From: Thiotrichaceae bacterium
GTDB lineage: Bacteria; Pseudomonadota; Gammaproteobacteria; Thiotrichales; Thiotrichaceae
Reading direction: 5' to 3'
Assembly: GCA_027024625.1 (NCBI GenBank)
Contig: JALVRY010000298.1
Location: 1-7,515, forward strand
Length of the DNA stretch: 7,515 bases
The notes beneath the pieces are model-generated. The model had not been told where the DNA came from. It saw nothing but the letters and a program-made list of their open reading frames with translations, and searched no databases. The position numbers and the translations under genes were made by a program. This document shows positions 4,004 through 7,515 of the stretch, piece after piece (within the stretch, counting starts at the first letter, position 1; each line of letters starts with the position of its first letter).

Positions 4004-6439
4004 TTAATGAGCACGAACTTCTTTGTTATCTGAGTCAGGAGATGCGTCTATTGAAGCAGAATCACACTCAGTATCGTCCTCGTCTTCCAACAAAGGTTCA
4101 GGCACCCTTTCAAGTGCTAGATTAAGTACCTCATCAATCCACTTAACAGGTGTAATTTTTAAACCTTTTGTAACATTACTAGGGATTTCTTCTAAATCTT
4201 TTTCATTATCATTAGGTATTAACACATGCGTAATGCCACCACGATGAGCTGCAAGTAGCTTTTCTTTTAAACCACCTATGGGAAGAACCTCACCTCTTAA
4301 TGTGATTTCTCCTGTCATTGCCACATTTGCTTTTACTGGAATATTTGTCATCGCCGAAACGATTGCAGTAACCATTCCCACACCTGCACTTGGGCCATCC
4401 TTAGGTGTTGCGCCTTCTGGAACATGAATATGTACATTATGTCTTTGCAGGAATTTACGCTTTAGCCCTAATGAAGCCGCCCTACTCTTTACAACAGTCT
4501 CTGCAGCTGCAATAGACTCCTTCATTACATCACCAAGCTGACCAGTACTTTTAATTGCACCATTACCCGGTAAGACAACACTTTCTATGGTTAGTAACTC
4601 ACCACCAACCGATGTCCACGCTAGTCCTGTAACTTGCCCTACACGGTTTTCTTTATCTGCCTTTCCATAGTCAAAGTGCTGAACACCTAAATATTTCTTT
4701 AAATTCTTTGCACTAACAGCAGATTTCTTTTTCGTTTTATCCAATAAGTGCTCTTTTACTGCTTTTCTGCAAATCTTAGAGATTTCACGTTCAAGATTTC
4801 TAACGCCTGCTTCACGTGTATAATGGCGAATAATGCCGCGAATTGCAGACTCGCTAATCGTTAGCTCACCTTTCTTTATTCCATTGACTTTAAACTGTTT
4901 AGGTACAAGATAATTTTTGGCTATATTCCATTTTTCATCTTCAGTATAGCCAGGTATACGAATAACCTCCATCCGATCTAACAGTGGTCCAGGAATATTT
5001 AAGCTATTTGATGTTGCCACAAACATCACATCTGATAGATCAAAATCAACTTCTAAATAATGGTCTGCAAAGGTGCTATTTTGTTCGGGGTCGAGCACTT
5101 CCAACATCGCAGATGCAGGATCACCACGAAAATCCATTGCCATTTTATCAATTTCATCAAGTAAAAATAATGGATTACGTGTACCAATACGTGAAAGGTT
5201 TTGAATAATTTTCCCTGGGAGAGAACCTATGTAGGTGCGACGATGCCCTCGAATTTCTGATTCATCCCGCACACCACCAAGAGCCATACGCGTAAACTTG
5301 CGCCCCGTTGCTCGTGCAATCGATTGCCCTAATGAGGTTTTACCCACACCCGGAGGTCCTACTAAACACATAATAGGGCCTTTTAATTTTTTCACACGTT
5401 GCTGCACAGCAAGGTATTCAAGGATACGTTCTTTTATTTTTTCTAAGCCATAGTGATCATCATCAAGAATTTTCTGCGCTTTTGATAGATCAGAGGAAAC
5501 CCGTGACTTTTTCTTCCACGGCACTCCAACCAAGGTATCGATATAATTACGCACAACCGTCGCTTCAGCTGACATTGGCGACATCATTTTAAGCTTCTTT
5601 AATTCAGAATTCGCTTTTTCCTTTGCCTCTTTTGGCAAGCCTGCTTTTTTAATTTTTTCAGCAAGTTCATCAACTTCACTACTTGTTTCTTCCGAATCAC
5701 CAAGTTCTTTTTGAATGGCTTTCATTTGCTCATTCAAATAGTACTCACGTTGGCTACGATCCATCTGTTGTTTTACGCGACCACGAATCTTTTGCTCAAC
5801 TTGCAATAAATCAATCTCTCCATCGATTAGCTCCATCAAATAAGATAGTCGCTCTTCAACATCAAGAATTTCTAGTACTTTTTGTTTTTCATCAAGCTTT
5901 AAGCCTAAGTGCGCAATGATTGTATCTGCTAAGCGAGAGGTATCTTCAATGCCTGCCAAAGATGATAAAATTTCAGGAGGTACTTTTTTATTAAGCTTTA
6001 CATATTGCTCAAATAAGCCATTCAATGACTTAGCCAGTGCCTTCTCTTTGCGGTCTGTCATTGCAAAAATAGAATGCTGAACTTCAATATCGGCAATTTG
6101 ATAATCATCTTCATGGCTATTGAGTGCATGGATCATTACACGATCAACGCCTTCAACTAATACTTTCAAGGTACCATCAGGTAACTTTAATAGCTGTAGT
6201 ATATTTGCAAGTGTGCCATAGCTATAAATATCTGTTTTTTCAGGCGTATCGACATCTGCATTTTTTTGAGCAACCAATAAAACTTGCTTGCCCTCTTCCA
6301 TTGCTGCATCTAAGGCTCGAATTGACTTATGTCGCCCGACAAATAAAGGGATCACCATATGCGGATAAACCACAACATCTCGTAACGGTAATACAGGGAT
6401 AGTCATAATTTCTCCAAACTGTTCTGCTTCTATTGACAT
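4004..6439 (-). CDS. lon: Lon ATP-dependent serine protease (LonA)
   Basis: This 811-residue protein aligns with E. coli Lon (784) almost end to end. Residues about 13-205 are the substrate-binding LON domain (IPVLPLRDVVVYPHMVIPLF). Residues 206-310 are the helical linker with REYYLNEQMKAIQKELG. The AAA+ module carries Walker A GPPGVGKT (361-368) and Walker B LFLLDEID (424-431). The protease domain carries the catalytic serine in PKDGPSAG (Ser684) and the catalytic lysine in GGLKEKLL (Lys727), a spacing of 43 as in E. coli (Ser679, Lys722). Lon hexamers degrade misfolded proteins and short-lived regulators in the cytoplasm. The extra length is mostly a C-terminal tail after residue 780, rich in Asp, Glu and Ser. 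The ATG at 6439 has GAGG (6449-6446) 6 nt upstream; Met12 would cut the normal N-terminus. A sigma-32 promoter candidate and a foldback element lie upstream. Confidence 0.98.
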   Translation of the reverse strand: MSIEAEQFGEIMTIPVLPLRDVVVYPHMVIPLFVGRHKSIRALDAAMEEGKQVLLVAQKNADVDTPEKTDIYSYGTLANILQLLKLPDGTLKVLVEGVDRVMIHALNSHEDDYQIADIEVQHSIFAMTDRKEKALAKSLNGLFEQYVKLNKKVPPEILSSLAGIEDTSRLADTIIAHLGLKLDEKQKVLEILDVEERLSYLMELIDGEIDLLQVEQKIRGRVKQQMDRSQREYYLNEQMKAIQKELGDSEETSSEVDELAEKIKKAGLPKEAKEKANSELKKLKMMSPMSAEATVVRNYIDTLVGVPWKKKSRVSSDLSKAQKILDDDHYGLEKIKERILEYLAVQQRVKKLKGPIMCLVGPPGVGKTSLGQSIARATGRKFTRMALGGVRDESEIRGHRRTYIGSLPGKIIQNLSRIGTRNPLFLLDEIDKMAMDFRGDPASAMLEVLDPEQNSTFADHYLEVDFDLSDVMFVATSNSLNIPGPLLDRMEVIRIPGYTEDEKWNIAKNYLVPKQFKVNGIKKGELTISESAIRGIIRHYTREAGVRNLEREISKICRKAVKEHLLDKTKKKSAVSAKNLKKYLGVQHFDYGKADKENRVGQVTGLAWTSVGGELLTIESVVLPGNGAIKSTGQLGDVMKESIAAAETVVKSRAASLGLKRKFLQRHNVHIHVPEGATPKDGPSAGVGMVTAIVSAMTNIPVKANVAMTGEITLRGEVLPIGGLKEKLLAAHRGGITHVLIPNDNEKDLEEIPSNVTKGLKITPVKWIDEVLNLALERVPEPLLEDEDDTECDSASIDASPDSDNKEVRAH

Positions 6440-6465
6440 TGATAGCCTCGTTAATGAATTTCTGC

Positions 6466-6650
6466 TAAGGACTTTTTAAGTGGGAGTGCATAATTAATTT
6501 AACAAAATTTGCGAAAGATATTTTTTGATATTCATTCATTATCGAAGAAGCATAGCCGTGCTACGCGACTGAGAGAATGGATTGAATAGCGGAAAATAGA
6601 CCAGTAAATTGTTAAATGTGTGTGCACTCCTACTTATACCCGAATCCTTA
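6466..6650. mobile_element. MITE-like foldback element in the lon 5' leader
   Basis: The core, 6477-6636, is an imperfect palindrome along its whole length. The outer arms are TAAGTGGGAGTGCA (6477-6490) and TGCACTCCTACTTA (6623-6636), with 13 of 14 complementary. Further in, ATTTAACAA (6497-6505) pairs with TTGTTAAAT (6609-6617), ATTCA (6530-6534) pairs with TGAAT (6583-6587), and the apex is GCATAGC-CGT-GCTACGC (6550-6566). TAAGGA (6466-6471) and TCCTTA (6645-6650) continue the same symmetry outward. There is no ORF inside. A TA dinucleotide flanks the arms on both sides, as expected for a non-autonomous element that duplicates TA (IS630/Tc1-like); this origin is an inference. It could instead be a native RNA structure. 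Transcription of lon from the upstream promoter would turn it into a long hairpin ending about 27 nt before the lon start. Confidence 0.65.
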
Positions 6651-6656
6651 TAAAAA

Positions 6657-6684
6657 CAGTGGGGGATGAAATATTGTTTTCAAG
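6657..6684 (-). promoter_or_regulatory. Heat-shock (sigma-32) promoter candidate for lon
   Basis: On the minus strand CTTGAAA (6684-6678), a perfect sigma-32 -35 box, is followed after 13 nt by CCCCACTG (6664-6657), which matches the first five bases of the CCCCATNT -10 box. The 13-nt spacing is in the accepted 11-16 range. lon is a classic member of the sigma-32 regulon, so position and function agree. Transcription would start near 6650, at the edge of the foldback element, about 210 nt before the lon ATG. Two TATAAG hexamers downstream (near 6652 and 6638) could serve a sigma-70 promoter but lack good -35 boxes. Confidence 0.7.
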
Positions 6685-6908
6685 GTATAGAGAGGAGGTA
6701 GTAGTATAAACTCACTGGGAGACTGTCTGCGAATAGCGAACCTTGCTGCGGGAAAGCTGAATTTGACTAGATTTTTCCTCAATTCTCGCTAAATAGAATG
6801 CTATTCTCCCCAAATTGATAAAAAATACAACTCAAACCAGCCTTCCCACGCTACGGACTCATACTCTCAAGCAACCTCCTAATAAATAGCGAGCTTGATC
6901 ATAATTTT
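6685..6908. other. clpX-lon intergenic remainder, no gene seen
   Basis: Together with the two features before lon this completes a gap of about 470 bp between clpX and lon. I see no coding region or RNA gene. Short repeats are present: GAATAGC (6731-6737) with GCTATTC (6800-6806), AGGAGGT (6693-6699) with ACCTCCT (6874-6880), and CTCGCTA (6785-6791) with TAGCGAG (6887-6893). They do not assemble into one convincing structure. No clear intrinsic terminator follows clpX, so read-through into lon is possible. Confidence 0.5.
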
Positions 6909-7515
6909 CTAATCTGTGCCTGTTGCTAAAGGCATGTCTGCATTTTCATAGATGCGATAAGGTTCTGCATCACCATTGACTACTGCTTCATCAATGACAA
7001 TTTTGCTCACGCCTTCTTCTGAGGGTAGGTCATACATGGTATTAAGCAGCACGCTTTCCATAATCGTGCGCAACCCCCTAGCACCTGTTTTCCTTTCTTT
7101 TGATTTTCGTGCAATTGCCCTTAAGCCATCCTCACGAAACTCTAATTCTGTATCTTCCATTTCAAACAGTTTTTCATATTGCTTGGTAATAGCATTCTTA
7201 GGCTCTGTTAAAATACGAATAAGTGCATCTTCATCCAGCTCTTCTAAGGTCGCAACAACAGGTAAACGCCCGACGAACTCTGGAATAAGTCCATAACGCA
7301 CTAAGTCATCCGCCTCGATGTCTTTAATCATCTCACCAAAATTACTGCTTTCATCCTTGGTTTTAACTTCTGCGCCAAAACCTATACCACTTTTTTCTGT
7401 ACGGTTTTGGATAATTTTATCCATACCCGCAAAAGCACCACCTACAATAAATAGGATATTTTTAGTGTCAACTTGCAAATATTCTTGCTGCGGATGCTTT
7501 CTGCCACCTTGGGGA
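6909..7515 (-). CDS. clpX: ClpX, ATPase subunit of ClpXP protease, C-terminal part
   Basis: The reading frame is open from the window edge, so the 5' end is missing; no start codon inside the window should be used. The visible 202 codons begin [19 protein letters not shown] and match the second half of E. coli ClpX closely. They include the sensor-1 strand ILFIVGGAF, the IGF loop that docks on ClpP (SGIGFG), the [16 protein letters not shown] segment, and the sensor-2 motif KTGARGLR in the small AAA+ subdomain. The zinc-binding N-domain and Walker motifs lie outside. ClpX hexamers unfold tagged or damaged proteins and feed them to the ClpP peptidase in the cytoplasm. The C-terminus ends MPLATGTD. 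clpP would be expected just outside the window, upstream. A gap of about 470 bp separates it from lon. Confidence 0.97.
   Translation of the reverse strand, partial: PQGGRKHPQQEYLQVDTKNILFIVGGAFAGMDKIIQNRTEKSGIGFGAEVKTKDESSNFGEMIKDIEADDLVRYGLIPEFVGRLPVVATLEELDEDALIRILTEPKNAITKQYEKLFEMEDTELEFREDGLRAIARKSKERKTGARGLRTIMESVLLNTMYDLPSEEGVSKIVIDEAVVNGDAEPYRIYENADMPLATGTD

Noticed and set aside
6690..6900. A second foldback element between clpX and the lon promoter
   Set aside because: The short repeats there do not share one centre and the inner sequence does not pair well.
6909..7478. A clpX start at the TTG at 7478
   Set aside because: The frame stays open to the window edge and the residues before it match ClpX, so the codon is internal.

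Overview
The window is a stretch of chromosomal core genome from a gammaproteobacterium with fairly AT-rich DNA. The order clpX, lon, hupB, tRNA genes, ppiD is the conserved gammaproteobacterial proteostasis neighbourhood. The ClpX, Lon and HU proteins are close to their Escherichia coli counterparts; PpiD is more diverged. All genes lie on the minus strand, so transcription runs from high to low coordinates. The genus cannot be named from the sequence. The tRNA genes in the cluster and an MtaB-type gene after ppiD argue against an Enterobacterales host.

In transcription order: the C-terminal half of clpX (7515 to 6909) enters from the window edge. A gap of about 470 bp follows. It holds a strong heat-shock (sigma-32) promoter candidate near 6657-6684 and then a long imperfect foldback element (core 6477-6636, outer symmetry 6466-6650) that would form most of the lon 5' leader. 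lon (6439 to 4004) encodes an 811-residue ATP-dependent protease with all catalytic motifs. The lon-hupB gap (3547-4003) contains a 26-bp perfect palindrome with a T run on the minus strand (probable lon terminator), other inverted repeats, and a near-consensus sigma-70 promoter for hupB with a leader of about 170 nt. hupB (3546 to 3274) ends only 16 nt before a tRNA-Val gene. That gene is followed by tRNA-Asp and then a textbook intrinsic terminator at 3061-3091, so hupB and the two tRNAs look like one transcription unit. A second pair, tRNA-Asp then tRNA-Val, follows in the reverse order. ppiD (2514 to 640) encodes a periplasmic membrane-anchored chaperone. After a hairpin-containing gap, the N-terminal part of an MtaB-like radical-SAM tRNA methylthiotransferase (417 to 1) runs off the window.

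Functionally the region joins cytoplasmic protein quality control (ClpX unfoldase, Lon protease), a nucleoid protein known as a Lon substrate in E. coli (HU-beta), envelope protein folding (PpiD), and translation (four tRNA genes and a tRNA-modifying enzyme). I see no new enzyme system, CRISPR array or complete insertion sequence. The observations most worth a second look are non-coding: the foldback element at the start of the lon transcript, the hupB-tRNA mixed transcription unit, and the mirrored duplicate tRNA pairs.
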